Origin: Sutterella wadsworthensis 2_1_59BFAA
GTDB lineage: Bacteria; Pseudomonadota; Gammaproteobacteria; Burkholderiales; Burkholderiaceae_F
Assembly: GCF_000297775.1 (NCBI RefSeq)
Contig: NZ_JH815520.1
Location: forward strand, 118,248-173,985
Length of the DNA stretch: 55,738 bases
Direction of reading: 5' to 3'
The position numbers and the translations under genes are program-made. Shown piece by piece: positions 1 to 9,630 of this stretch (position 1 is its first letter; each line of letters starts with the position of its first letter). Below the pieces are notes generated by a model that searched no databases, was not told the origin of the DNA, and saw only the letters and a list, made by a program, of their open reading frames with translations.

Positions 1-1
1 G

Positions 2-364
2 AAGGAGCATACAAAACTGGCGGAGCTTTCGAAACTTAATACGCCGTTGCTCAAATGCTATCTCATGGGAGACGAGCTTCGACATCTCTGGAGTTTGGGA
101 ACACGCGGACAAGCAATTGCTTTGGTTATGGACTGGATTCACCGAGCCACTCACAGCAGGATCAAGCCCTTGGTAGATTTCGGCAAGAACCTCAGGCGCT
201 ATGTGCAGGGCATCATTGCAGCCGCGGACTTTAAGATCAACACCTCTGTACTTGAAGGTGTCAACAATAAAATCAAGCAAATTAAGCGACGAGCTTATGG
301 CTTCCGAGACGATCTGTACTTTTTCTTAAAAGTCAAGGCCGCGTTCCACGGACTTCCGAGATGA
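2..364 (+). CDS. ISL3-family transposase, C-terminal part (5' end outside window)
   Basis: The reading frame is open from the first bases of the window and ends in TGA at 362-364, so only the last 120 residues are present. They contain the end of the ISL3 DDE domain: the segment SVLEGVNNKIKQIKRRAYGF holds the third catalytic acidic residue (E) and the basic block that follows it in this family. The stop codon lies inside the right terminal repeat of the element, as is usual for ISL3 elements. The protein differs in sequence from the ISL3-like transposase at 8257-9630 and probably belongs to the same element type as the truncated copy at the right border of the window. Confidence 0.85.
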   Translation, partial: KEHTKLAELSKLNTPLLKCYLMGDELRHLWSLGTRGQAIALVMDWIHRATHSRIKPLVDFGKNLRRYVQGIIAAADFKINTSVLEGVNNKIKQIKRRAYGFRDDLYFFLKVKAAFHGLPR

Positions 365-368
365 ACCC
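318..368 (-). repeat. Right terminal repeat of ISL3 element
   Basis: Read on the minus strand this stretch starts GGGTTCATCTCGGAAGTCC and is identical over 51 bases to 55464-55514 on the plus strand. It covers the end of the transposase coding region. Its first base next to the flank is taken as the right tip of the element. A perfect match of 51 bases is long for an ISL3 terminal inverted repeat, but the position at both element ends fits that role. Confidence 0.7.
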
Positions 369-376
369 TTTTTTAG

Positions 377-390
377 TGGTCATATGACCA
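377..390. promoter_or_regulatory. Perfect 14-base palindrome, possible operator
   Basis: TGGTCATATGACCA is a perfect palindrome 8 bases beyond the ISL3 tip and about 160 bases upstream of the putative hsd promoter. It is the size of a dimeric regulator site. No regulator gene for the restriction operon is visible in the window, so a function is only a possibility. Confidence 0.3.
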
Positions 391-548
391 TCAAAGCGGC
401 AGTTTGGAGTGCACAAAAAAAATCAAATCCTCACCAAGGGTTGGAGTCAGGCGCACGCTATGCTCCATTGATCTCCGCAGTCGTTGCCTCGCCGCGCCAG
501 CCGACCCTATGCAGGAAATAAAATTAGATACTCTTTTAGGGTTGGGTT

Positions 549-557
549 TGCTAGAAT
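549..557 (+). promoter_or_regulatory. Extended -10 promoter of the hsd operon (candidate)
   Basis: TGCTAGAAT fits an extended -10 element (TGn followed by a TATAAT-like hexamer). It ends 36 bases before the hsdM ATG. No good -35 hexamer is seen at the usual spacing. Upstream of it, from the ISL3 tip to this point, there is no gene. Confidence 0.35.
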
Positions 558-593
558 GGGTGCACTTAACCAAATTCAGGGATATGTCACACC

Positions 594-2609
594 ATGGCTC
601 AAAATGACCTGCATCTCCAAAACTTTTCGGATCTGATTTGGAGCGTTGCCGATATGCTCCGGGGATCGTTCCAAGAAGATGACTACGGGGCGATCATTCT
701 TCCGTTCGCTCTTCTGCGTCGAATCGAATGCGCACTAGCGCCTACCAGACAAGCCACGGTTGCACAGTACGAGTTCCTGCGCAGTGCCGGCATGCTCTTG
801 GAATCGCATTATTCCGATGCATTGAAGAAGGTAACGGGAGCTCCGTTCTTCAATACGACCAACATGACTCTGGACATAATCGGCGCAACCAATACCAGAT
901 CCGATATGGATGCGTATCTTGATGGCTTCTCTTGCAATATCCGTGAGATTTTCGACAAGATGAACTTCAGGAATATCTGCGACCAGTTGCAGGCCACCGA
1001 TCACCTTTACGCCACGATTCAACACTTCAAGAATCTTGATTTGAGCCCGGCAACGGTTCCAACGCGCGTCATGAGCAACATTTACGAAGAGTTGATCTGG
1101 CGCTTTGCTGCAACTAAACACAAGCAGAGCAAGGAGTTCTTGACGCCTAGAGACATTGTGCGTCTAGCTACGACGCTGGTGCTTGAAGCCGATGATGGGC
1201 TTCTGACTTCTGACAATGGACAAATTCGAACCGTTTATGACCCTACTTGCGGTAGCTGCGGATTCATCAGCGATGCCATCGAACTGATCCAAGAGTACGC
1301 AGACCGAAGTGGTGCCAAGTATCCCCCGATGCTGCTCCCTTATGGTCAGGAAATCGCGCCAGTTTCCTGGGCGATTGGCAAGGCCATGATGTTGCTTCAA
1401 TCCATGGTCGATAATTCAAGCAATTCGAATGTAATTCCAGTCGATAAATCAACTGGAATTAGCTTGGGCAACACACTAATTGACGACAAGCATCAGGGTG
1501 AGACATTCCATTATGTCTTTTCAAATCCGCCCTTCGGGATGGATTGGGCCAAAGAATATCCTGTCGTATCCAAAGATCTGCGTTTTTCCGCTGTTGGTTT
1601 GCCCCCGAAGTCTGATGGGTCGATGCTCTTCCTAACGCATGTAGCCAAGAAACTTGCTGAGGATGGCAAAGGTGCGATTGTCTTGTCTGGATCCCCGCTC
1701 TTCACTGGCGGAGCAGGATCTGGCAGCTCGAACATTCGTCGTTGGCTGTTTGAGTCGGATATTGTTGAAGCAATTGTTCAGCTTCCTGGGAGTTTGTTCT
1801 ACAACACTAGCATTCAGACATATCTGTGGTTGTTGAACAAGGCAAAGCCCGCACACAAGAAGAACAAAGTTCAACTCATCAATGCTTCGGATTTCAAGAC
1901 CCTTATTCGTAATATTGGTAGCAAGCGTTACGTCATTTCCGATAAAGACATTGAAGCCATCGCCCGCGAAGTTGCCAATTACAAGGACTCTGAAATCAGC
2001 AAGGTCTGTGATTATCGAGACTTTGGCTATCGTGCTGTCACGATTCAACGTCCGTTACGCGTGAAGTGCGTCATCTCTGACGGAAATATTGCGATCCTAC
2101 TTGCTCATAAGGCTTTGAGCAAAGTGTCAGATGCAGATCGAGCCCAGATTCGTAGTGAACTTGAAACGTCTTTGGGCGATGAAAAACCGTTCTCTTGGAT
2201 TGACTCTACCTTTTCTGCTCTGAAAAAACAGGGGGTGAAGCTCGGCGCACCTGTACGAAAAGCATTCATGGAAACCTTCACTATCGAAGATCCTGAAGGA
2301 GAAGTAGCCAAGGATGCGAAGGGAAGCGTTATCTCTAACGCCTCAGCAAAGCAAGTGGAAAACATCCCTCTTGGTGAGGATATTGACGCCTATGTTACAC
2401 GTGAAGTGCTTCCGTTTATGCCAGATGCATTCGTCGATCCAACTGTCGCAGATCCTCAGGATAACGTGAGTGGAATTGTTGGATATGAAGTGAATTTCAA
2501 CAAATATTTTTACAAGCACACCACGCTTCGGAATCCTGAAGATATTGCTGCAGATATCAAAATTCTAGAAATTGAAACGACTAAGCTGATGAAGGAGTTG
2601 TTTGAATGA
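594..2609 (+). CDS. hsdM: Type I restriction-modification DNA methyltransferase subunit
   Basis: HsdM transfers a methyl group from S-adenosylmethionine to adenine N6 in the target read by HsdS. The 671-residue protein has the N-terminal helical HsdM domain (about 1-150), the AdoMet-binding motif DPTCGSCGF near residue 216 and the catalytic NPPFG motif near residue 311, in the order expected for gamma-class N6-adenine methylases. The tail after about residue 480 is longer and less conserved. The ribosome site is weak (AGGGA, 12 bases from the ATG). The stop overlaps the hsdS start as ATGA, so translation is probably coupled. Base composition is clearly more AT-rich than the backbone beyond 12.4 kb, which suggests acquisition by transfer. 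Confidence 0.95.
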   Translation: MAQNDLHLQNFSDLIWSVADMLRGSFQEDDYGAIILPFALLRRIECALAPTRQATVAQYEFLRSAGMLLESHYSDALKKVTGAPFFNTTNMTLDIIGATNTRSDMDAYLDGFSCNIREIFDKMNFRNICDQLQATDHLYATIQHFKNLDLSPATVPTRVMSNIYEELIWRFAATKHKQSKEFLTPRDIVRLATTLVLEADDGLLTSDNGQIRTVYDPTCGSCGFISDAIELIQEYADRSGAKYPPMLLPYGQEIAPVSWAIGKAMMLLQSMVDNSSNSNVIPVDKSTGISLGNTLIDDKHQGETFHYVFSNPPFGMDWAKEYPVVSKDLRFSAVGLPPKSDGSMLFLTHVAKKLAEDGKGAIVLSGSPLFTGGAGSGSSNIRRWLFESDIVEAIVQLPGSLFYNTSIQTYLWLLNKAKPAHKKNKVQLINASDFKTLIRNIGSKRYVISDKDIEAIAREVANYKDSEISKVCDYRDFGYRAVTIQRPLRVKCVISDGNIAILLAHKALSKVSDADRAQIRSELETSLGDEKPFSWIDSTFSALKKQGVKLGAPVRKAFMETFTIEDPEGEVAKDAKGSVISNASAKQVENIPLGEDIDAYVTREVLPFMPDAFVDPTVADPQDNVSGIVGYEVNFNKYFYKHTTLRNPEDIAADIKILEIETTKLMKELFE

Positions 2610-3916
2610 TCGTTCAATCTAGAAGCTCTTTGAAATTCACTCTTCCCAATGATTGGACGATCTCTCGCCTTGGACTTTTCGGAAGATTTATATCTGGCTC
2701 AGCATTCCCTGATCAATATCAAGGAAAGACTGATGAAGAAATTCCTTTTTACAAGGTCTCCGACCTCTCTAGAAGCACTGATGGTATTCATCTGCCTGAA
2801 CCGCAACATACTATTTCGGAAAATACCAGACAAATTTTGAAGGCAAGGCTAGTGCCTGCTGGAGCGATTGTTTATGCAAAAATTGGGGCAGCTTCGCTAC
2901 TAAATCGTAGACGAGTAACGACCCGAATTTGTTGTATTGATAATAATATGACTGCTTATATTCCTGATGCAGTTCAGGATAATTGGGCATTTTTGTGGCT
3001 TCGTTGTTTAGATTTCGGCGCATATATGTGTCCTGCAACAGTTCCGTCTATCAGCGAAGGGATCCAGTCAGATCTCCCACTTGCCATTCCGCCAAAAGAA
3101 TACCAACAAAAAATCTTTTCACATTTAAATGCTCTTCTACCCAAAATCGAAGCAATAATTTTACAAACCAATAAAGAGCTTGCTCTGCTTTCCTCCTATC
3201 GCCAATCTCTGATCGCCCAAGTCGTGACCAAAGGCCTTGATCCGAATACTGAGATGAAAGATAGCGGTCTTAACTGGCTTGGCAGCATTCCTAAAGATTG
3301 GCGGATATCAACAATTGGAAAAGTGATGGATGTCACGCTAGGAAAAATGTTAGAAAATAAGAAGGCCAATGATTCCTACACTTTAGAAAGATATTTATGT
3401 GCAGGCAGTATTGATTGGGGTGGAGTGAAGCAAGATTACTTCAAACACATGTGGTTTTCTCCTGCAGAAAAAAATGCTCTACTGCTTAAACCTGATGACT
3501 GCTTGATTGTCGAGGGGGGAGCGGGGTTTGGTACAGTCGCTTTATATAAAGGTGAAAATTACCCGTGCTATTTTCAAAATTCTATTATTCGTTTGAGAGA
3601 GCATGGTAAGGTATTGTCGAGATTTGCAAAATATTGGCTACATATAACTTATGATTCGTATTTGGATACTGTATGCAATAAAGCTACTTTTTCTCATTAC
3701 ACAAAGGAAAAGGTTTCTGCAACTCCGATACTTATTCCTCCGCTGAATGAACAAGAAGAAATCGTTGATTATCTTGACAAGCGGGCCGAAGCAATTGATG
3801 CAGTATCAAAAAAACTGGAAAATATTACAGATAAGTTAACAGAATATCGGTCTAGCTTAATCAACGCCGCAGTCACCGGGAAACTGAACATAGAAGAGGT
3901 CACACATGGCGAATAA
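2606..3916 (+). CDS. hsdS: Type I restriction-modification specificity subunit
   Basis: HsdS recognises the bipartite DNA target and bridges HsdM and HsdR. The 436-residue protein shows two target-recognition domains (about 10-150 and 225-370), each followed by a helical spacer. The repeat-like conserved segments are PPKEYQQKIFSHLNALLPKIE with SYRQSLIAQVVTKG in the centre, and PPLNEQEEIVDYLDKRAEAID with YRSSLINAAVTGKL at the end. It starts within the hsdM stop (ATGA) and overlaps rhuM by 11 bases. It is the most AT-rich gene of the island, as is common for exchanged specificity genes. No second hsdS or invertase is seen. Confidence 0.93.
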   Translation: MIVQSRSSLKFTLPNDWTISRLGLFGRFISGSAFPDQYQGKTDEEIPFYKVSDLSRSTDGIHLPEPQHTISENTRQILKARLVPAGAIVYAKIGAASLLNRRRVTTRICCIDNNMTAYIPDAVQDNWAFLWLRCLDFGAYMCPATVPSISEGIQSDLPLAIPPKEYQQKIFSHLNALLPKIEAIILQTNKELALLSSYRQSLIAQVVTKGLDPNTEMKDSGLNWLGSIPKDWRISTIGKVMDVTLGKMLENKKANDSYTLERYLCAGSIDWGGVKQDYFKHMWFSPAEKNALLLKPDDCLIVEGGAGFGTVALYKGENYPCYFQNSIIRLREHGKVLSRFAKYWLHITYDSYLDTVCNKATFSHYTKEKVSATPILIPPLNEQEEIVDYLDKRAEAIDAVSKKLENITDKLTEYRSSLINAAVTGKLNIEEVTHGE

Positions 3917-4952
3917 ACCCGTAATTCACGAAGGAGCAAGTGGAACCGTTGTTATCTATCAAGATGATGCGGAGAAAATCCGTGTCCAGGCTCTTCTGTA
4001 TGACGAAACGCTGTGGTTGACGCAAAAGTTGTTGGCCGAGCTTTTCGACACCAGCAAGCAGAACATCTCTAAGCATCTGAGGCGCATTTTTGAAGACGGA
4101 GAACTTATCGAAAATTCAGTTGTCAACGATTTGTTGACAACTGCCTCGGATGGCAAGAGTTACCGGACGAAACTCTACAATCTGGATGCTGTCATCGCAG
4201 TCGGCTACCGCGTTAATTCGAAGCGTGCGACCTCCTTCCGCATCTGGGCAACGCAGATCCTTCGCGAGTACATCGTCAAGGGGTTTGCAATGGATGACGA
4301 ACGTATGAAGAATCCGGAGTATTTCCTTGGTAAGGATTACTTCGACGAGATGCTTGAACGCATCCGCGACATTCGCTCCAGCGAACGCCGGTTCTATCAG
4401 AAGATCACCGATATCTACGCTCAATGTTCTGTCGACTACAACCAAAATGCTGAGATTACTCGCCGCTTCTTTGCAACGGTACAGAACAAGATGCATTGGG
4501 CGACATCTCGTCAGACAGCGGCGGAAATCATCTACTCGCGTGCCGACCATACAAAGCCGAACATGGGACTGACAACATGGAAGCATGCGCCGGAAGGCCG
4601 GATTTATCAGGCAGATGTCACGATTGCCAAGAATTACCTCGGCAGCGAAGAGATGGAAAAGCTCAACCGGTTGGTGTCGATGTACCTGGATTATGCAGAA
4701 AACCAAGCCAAGAAGGGCATTCCGATGACCATGGCCGACTGGGTGAAGCGCCTTGACGCCTTCCTGCAGTTCAACGAAGAAGAGTTGCTTCAGGACCCTC
4801 AAGGGAAAGTTTCCAAGGCTGTGGCAGATGCCTTTGCCATTAAGGAATATCAACTTTATCGGAAAGGGCTTCTGGAAAGCTATCAATCCGACTTCGATCT
4901 ATTTGTGGTCGAACAATCGTTGAACGAAATCGAAAAGCTGGCCAAGCCATAA
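3906..4952 (+). CDS. rhuM: RhuM-family protein
   Basis: This 348-residue protein belongs to the RhuM family (named for a Salmonella pathogenicity island gene, biochemical role unknown). Typical features are the N-terminal TLWLTQKLLAELFDTSKQNISKHL helix-turn-helix-like part followed by the region with NLDAVIAVGYRVNSKRATSFRIWAT, a Bro-N/KilA-N-like arrangement. RhuM genes are often found between hsdS and hsdR, as here. It overlaps the end of hsdS by 11 bases and lies 42 bases before hsdR, so it is part of the operon. A helper or regulator role for the restriction system is an inference only. Confidence 0.9.
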   Translation: MANKPVIHEGASGTVVIYQDDAEKIRVQALLYDETLWLTQKLLAELFDTSKQNISKHLRRIFEDGELIENSVVNDLLTTASDGKSYRTKLYNLDAVIAVGYRVNSKRATSFRIWATQILREYIVKGFAMDDERMKNPEYFLGKDYFDEMLERIRDIRSSERRFYQKITDIYAQCSVDYNQNAEITRRFFATVQNKMHWATSRQTAAEIIYSRADHTKPNMGLTTWKHAPEGRIYQADVTIAKNYLGSEEMEKLNRLVSMYLDYAENQAKKGIPMTMADWVKRLDAFLQFNEEELLQDPQGKVSKAVADAFAIKEYQLYRKGLLESYQSDFDLFVVEQSLNEIEKLAKP

Positions 4953-4994
4953 AGCAGGACCACGACAGAGTTTGAAAGAGACAGGGTTAAAAAG

Positions 4995-7900
4995 ATGATC
5001 AGCAATGCCGACCATAAAGAAAAAGCGTTCGAGAATGCAATTGTGCAGGGGTTTGTGCGCCAGGGATGGCAGCATTCTTCCAACGACTCTGGGTTTGATC
5101 CCAAGACAGGGTTGTACGCGCCAGACTTGTTCGCGTGGATGGACGCTACATATCGAGATGAATTCGAACAATTCAAACAGACAAATGCCAAGTGGCAGGA
5201 AACGTTTCTGAGTCGAATTGAGCAGTGTCTTATCCAGAAGGGAACGCTTCGTACGCTTCAGGATGCCGTCGGCATTACAGGGATGCCATTCTTCAAACTC
5301 AGCGAGAAGGAACCGGAAAACCTTGAAAATCACGCGGTGGTTGAGCGCTATGGCCACAATATCCTTCGTGTGATGCAACAGGTTCATTTCCGCGTCGAAA
5401 CGACTGAATCGATAGATTTGGTGTTCTTCATCAATGGTATTCCTGTTGCGACAGCTGAAGTCAAGACGAACTTCACGCAGGACATCAATGACGCCGTGGA
5501 GGAATATCGCAGGAATCGTCATCCGAAACTTCACAAAACGGGTTCTTACAGCGCTCTGCTGAAACCGGGGCGCGGCGCAATTGTGCATTTCGCAATCAGC
5601 GAAACGGATATTCAGATGACGACGAAGCTGGAAGGGGAAACCACCCGCTTCCTTCCCTTCAACATGGGCAACGATGGCCATGCCGGCAACCCTTCCGCTA
5701 CCGTGGACAATCCTTATCCGGTGTCTTACTTCTGGGAAGTCGTCGGGCGTCCAAAGACCTGGTTACGCCTTTTCCATTCGTTTGTGTTCACTGAAGCACA
5801 TCGGGTCCAGACGCAATTTGGCAATTGGAAAACCGATAATAGGCTGATTTTTCCTCGCTACCACCAGCTTCGTGCCGTCACCAAAATTGTGGATGATGCG
5901 ATTGAGTATGGAGTTGGCAGGAACTATCTGATCGAACACTCGCCCGGTTCTGGCAAGACCAAGACAATCACCTGGACGGCATTCCGCTTGACAGAAATTC
6001 GTGAGCCGAATGGTAAAGCCGTATTCGACACGATTCTGATCATCACGGATCGCACCAACCTCAACGACCAACTCTTGGCCGCCGTAAACGGCTTTAATCG
6101 CACGCCTGGGCTTGTTCAAGGCATAGACCGCAAGGCAGGTACGTCCAAGACCGCATCCCTTCAGAAAGCGCTTGAAAAGGGCGTGCGCATCGTTGTCGTG
6201 ACCATCCAGACCTTCCCGTTCGCGATGGAGCAGATCATTCTCAATGAAAAGCTTCGCGATCGTTCGTTCGCCGTCATTATTGACGAGGCTCACAACTCTC
6301 AGAGCAGCACCAGCTCTTCGAAGCTCAATGCTGCTCTAGGGCTTGCAGGCAAGCAGACAACAAACCAGTCCCTTGATGACTTCATCGAGACCATTCAGAA
6401 GTCGCACAAACGTCCCGCCAACGTATCCTTCCTAGGGTTTACGGCTACGCCGCGACATCAAACGATGATGTTGTTCGGTCGTACTGAGGACGGTTCTCCT
6501 GTCAATCTGACATGTCCGGGTGAAGAAAAGGTTGTGAGCTTCGACCTGTATTCCATGCGACAGGCTATTGAAGAAGGTTTCATCATTGATGTCCTCAAGG
6601 GGTACACACCCTATGAAGAGGCCTGGAAGCTGGAACATTCAAATCCCAAAAATCCATTAGTGAACGAAAGGGATGCCAAGAGATCCATTGCAAAATGGAA
6701 GAACCTTCATCCCACGAATGTCAGTCAGAAAACCGATTTCATCATCAACCATTTTGTTCGTAATGTCGCTGGGCTTCTGAATGGTCAGGCGAAAGCCATG
6801 ATTGTGACCAGCTCACGTGCTGCGGTCGTGCGCTACAAGATGGCTTTCGATAAATACTTTGAAACTCATCCCGATCTGAACAAGGTGCCGGCATTGCGTC
6901 TTGGTGTGCCCATCGCCGCGTTCTCTGGGGATGTTCAGGGAACGGATGTCATTCATGAAGCAGATCGAGAACAAGGCTTTACGCTGATCGACCCGGAAGC
7001 GGTGTTCAATGAGGAAAATCTCAATCCTGAAATTCGAGGGGCTTTGGAAGAAGCGTTCGATAAGGAGGAATATCGCCTGATGATTGTGGCCAATAAGTTC
7101 CAGACTGGGTTCGACCAGCCGAAACTTTGTGCCATGTACATCGACAAAGCTCTCGGTTCGGAGATTGAAATCGTCCAGACTTACAGTCGCCTCAATCGCA
7201 TCTATCCCGCCAAGGACGCGGTTTTTATCGTTGACTTCGTGAATCAACCGAAGGATGTACAGAAAGCATTCAAGAAGTACGATGCGGGTGCGACCGTCAA
7301 TGAAATCCAAAATAGCGATGTGATCTTCTCTTTGAGGGAGTCCGTCCTTGCTGCTAGTGTCTTCACTGAAGCCGACGTTACCGATTTCAAGGCTTCGTAC
7401 TATTTCAGCAAGTTGCGCACATTGGTTGAAAACAAGAAGAGCAAGGATGACCATGCGGTGTTGAATCGCATTTTCGAACCCTTGGCGACGAACTTCAATC
7501 TGCAGTTGCGTGAATGCTATGAAGGATGCAGCCTGCTGACTGCACAGCTGGAAAAGGATGAGGAAAGCGGCAATGAAGCTCGTATTGCCGCTACGAGAGA
7601 GGCCTTGGAAGAGCAAACGACGGATCTCAATCTTTTGGAAAACTTCCGCAAGACGCTCAACAAGACGGTTAGTACCTATAACTACTTGGCTCAAATGGTG
7701 GATTACAACAATCCCGACCTAGAAGTCTTTGTCGCTTTCTGCAGCCTCTTGTCGAAGTATCTCAAGCATGCTCCCAAGGAAGAGATCGACTTGTCTGGTG
7801 TGCTCTTAACGAATTACACGATTCGTCAGCTTCCTAAGGACACGCCGGAAGAGGCAGAAAAGGACGCGACACCGCTAAAGCCCATTCGCGATACGCCCCA

Positions 7901-8252
7901 TGATCCACATCCGGAAATGCCCGAACATCTGAAGACGATCCTGGAAAAGATCAGTAACTTCGCAGGCGACATCATAGGCAGTGAGGACGCTGTCCGCTAT
8001 TGTTGCAGCATCACGAAAAAAATGCAGGAAAACGATCAGGTAATGGTTCAAGTGCTGAACAATGACTCTGAAAGTGCCCGTAAGGGACTTCTGGAGCCTG
8101 CTGTGCATGGTGCAGTCATTGATCTTTTTGATCAATACAAGAAACTCACGCAGGCTGTCATGCTTGACAACCATAAGAAGGACGAATTGGTAGACATAGT
8201 GCTTTCTTTGTTGAAGACCAAGACGACCGAAACTCAGTTGCGTGGAGCATGA
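4995..8252 (+). CDS. hsdR: Type I restriction endonuclease, motor and nuclease subunit
   Basis: HsdR translocates DNA with ATP hydrolysis and cuts far from the recognition site when the target is unmethylated. The 1085-residue protein has the N-terminal nuclease motif (IDLVFF...ATAEVKTNF, residues about 135-158), Walker A HSPGSGKT near residue 315 and the DEAH motif near 430. Superfamily 2 helicase motifs follow, including SFLGFTATP and the QTYSRLNRIYP segment, and then a helical C-terminal region. Length and order are normal for the family. The stop at 8250-8252 is only 4 bases from the ATG of the transposase-like gene, so that gene appears to be transcribed and translated with the restriction operon. 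Confidence 0.95.
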   Translation: MISNADHKEKAFENAIVQGFVRQGWQHSSNDSGFDPKTGLYAPDLFAWMDATYRDEFEQFKQTNAKWQETFLSRIEQCLIQKGTLRTLQDAVGITGMPFFKLSEKEPENLENHAVVERYGHNILRVMQQVHFRVETTESIDLVFFINGIPVATAEVKTNFTQDINDAVEEYRRNRHPKLHKTGSYSALLKPGRGAIVHFAISETDIQMTTKLEGETTRFLPFNMGNDGHAGNPSATVDNPYPVSYFWEVVGRPKTWLRLFHSFVFTEAHRVQTQFGNWKTDNRLIFPRYHQLRAVTKIVDDAIEYGVGRNYLIEHSPGSGKTKTITWTAFRLTEIREPNGKAVFDTILIITDRTNLNDQLLAAVNGFNRTPGLVQGIDRKAGTSKTASLQKALEKGVRIVVVTIQTFPFAMEQIILNEKLRDRSFAVIIDEAHNSQSSTSSSKLNAALGLAGKQTTNQSLDDFIETIQKSHKRPANVSFLGFTATPRHQTMMLFGRTEDGSPVNLTCPGEEKVVSFDLYSMRQAIEEGFIIDVLKGYTPYEEAWKLEHSNPKNPLVNERDAKRSIAKWKNLHPTNVSQKTDFIINHFVRNVAGLLNGQAKAMIVTSSRAAVVRYKMAFDKYFETHPDLNKVPALRLGVPIAAFSGDVQGTDVIHEADREQGFTLIDPEAVFNEENLNPEIRGALEEAFDKEEYRLMIVANKFQTGFDQPKLCAMYIDKALGSEIEIVQTYSRLNRIYPAKDAVFIVDFVNQPKDVQKAFKKYDAGATVNEIQNSDVIFSLRESVLAASVFTEADVTDFKASYYFSKLRTLVENKKSKDDHAVLNRIFEPLATNFNLQLRECYEGCSLLTAQLEKDEESGNEARIAATREALEEQTTDLNLLENFRKTLNKTVSTYNYLAQMVDYNNPDLEVFVAFCSLLSKYLKHAPKEEIDLSGVLLTNYTIRQLPKDTPEEAEKDATPLKPIRDTPHDPHPEMPEHLKTILEKISNFAGDIIGSEDAVRYCCSITKKMQENDQVMVQVLNNDSESARKGLLEPAVHGAVIDLFDQYKKLTQAVMLDNHKKDELVDIVLSLLKTKTTETQLRGA

Positions 8253-8256
8253 AGCT

Positions 8257-9630
8257 ATGTCAGAAGAAGCGAATAGCCTTGACATGCCTGGTCGGGTTTT
8301 GGATCTTGACGGCATTGTCGTTACAAATATTGTTACCGATCATATTGCGAAACGAACCGTTCTTTACGCCACGACCAACTTTGAGATTCCGAATACATGT
8401 CCGGATTGCCATGTGAATTTGCATTCACATTCAAGCAAAAAGGTTTGCATAAGCCATGCGCCGATGAGCGGGTATCCCAGCCAGATCGAGTTGATCAAAC
8501 ATCGGAAGCGATGTCCTAAATGCGGGAAGGTCTTCAACTGTGGGGCTCTGCCTTTTATGGCGAATAAGAGAAACATTACGAAGGCGCTCGTTCGTAACCT
8601 CATAGAATTTGGCATGAGAACAACTTTTCTTCATGCCCAGGAACATTTCGGGATTTCAGACAGTACGGCTCAACGAGTAGTCGCTGACTATTTCGGCGAA
8701 ATGGATAAAAAACATAAGTTTGAATTGCCGTACTCTTTGGGTCTGGATGAAGTCAAAATTGGCAAGACGTTTCGAACAACTGTGACAAACCTGCAAAAGC
8801 GTACGTTGGTAGACTTCCTTGAACGACGGCAGGGGGATTTCTTAAAGGATGCGTTTGAGAAGCGTTACTCAGAAGCAGAGCGCGCGAAGGTTCGCTGGGT
8901 GTGCACGGATATGTACCGTCCTTTTGAAAAGCCGCTTAGAGCATTGTTCCCGAATGCCGAATGGGTTATTGATCATTTCCACGTTGTCCGGTATGGAAAC
9001 GAATGCATTGAAGAAATCCGCCGCTCTCTTCAAAGTCAGATTCCGGAACGTAAGCTGGCTAAGGGGATTAAAAAAAGACTCCGCTACACCCTTCTGAAAA
9101 GACAGAAAGACCTTACGGAAGATGAACGTCAAAAAATAGATGCGATTAGCGTATTCGTCCCAGAGCTGAAGATTGCCTACGGCATCAAAGAAGATTTCTT
9201 CGAAATTTACGATCAGGGCAATCGTCAGGATGCGGAAGCAGCATTTGCCAATTGGGAGAGCAACCTTCCCACAGAATCGGTTTACGACCCGTTTCGGAAC
9301 GTAGCCAACATGGTTCATAATTTTTATGAACCTATTTTCCGGTATTGGGATTCGAACGGTCTGACCAACGGATACACCGAATGTGCTAATGCGCTTGCGC
9401 GCGCGGTTGATCGCCGTGCCAGAGGCATGCGTTTCAACATGCTTCGAGGCATGCTTCTCTACAATCCGAAAGCGCTTGCTGACGGTACTATCGGAAAGCG
9501 CGAGTACGGGGCAAAGTTGGATTACAAGCCCGATCAAGACGACAGCCAAACCTCCATCACAAACAATGCGCTCAAGGAGCACGTCGTCGCTTCCGGAGCG
9601 CTGATGGAAGGAGATCAGGATGAGAACTGA
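8257..9630 (+). CDS. ISL3-like DDE transposase embedded in the hsd-recD2 operon
   Basis: The 457-residue protein has the ISL3 architecture. A zinc-ribbon at the N-terminus has CPDC near residue 48 and CPKC near residue 88. A helix-turn-helix region follows, then a DDE domain with an apparently complete triad: D164 (GLDEVK), D218 (CTDMY) and E375 (GYTECAN). ATG 8257 is preferred to the GTG at 8242 because it has GGAG at good spacing. It begins 4 bases after hsdR and overlaps the next gene by 11 bases. No terminal inverted repeats like those of the window-border ISL3 copies were found around it, so it looks like a resident operon gene or the transposase of a larger element rather than a simple insertion sequence. 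Confidence 0.85.
   Translation: MSEEANSLDMPGRVLDLDGIVVTNIVTDHIAKRTVLYATTNFEIPNTCPDCHVNLHSHSSKKVCISHAPMSGYPSQIELIKHRKRCPKCGKVFNCGALPFMANKRNITKALVRNLIEFGMRTTFLHAQEHFGISDSTAQRVVADYFGEMDKKHKFELPYSLGLDEVKIGKTFRTTVTNLQKRTLVDFLERRQGDFLKDAFEKRYSEAERAKVRWVCTDMYRPFEKPLRALFPNAEWVIDHFHVVRYGNECIEEIRRSLQSQIPERKLAKGIKKRLRYTLLKRQKDLTEDERQKIDAISVFVPELKIAYGIKEDFFEIYDQGNRQDAEAAFANWESNLPTESVYDPFRNVANMVHNFYEPIFRYWDSNGLTNGYTECANALARAVDRRARGMRFNMLRGMLLYNPKALADGTIGKREYGAKLDYKPDQDDSQTSITNNALKEHVVASGALMEGDQDEN

Noticed and set aside
8242-9630. Reading the ISL3-like gene as an ordinary insertion sequence inside the operon
   Set aside because: It neither interrupts a gene nor shows terminal repeats or a target duplication, and it is spaced like an operon member on both sides.
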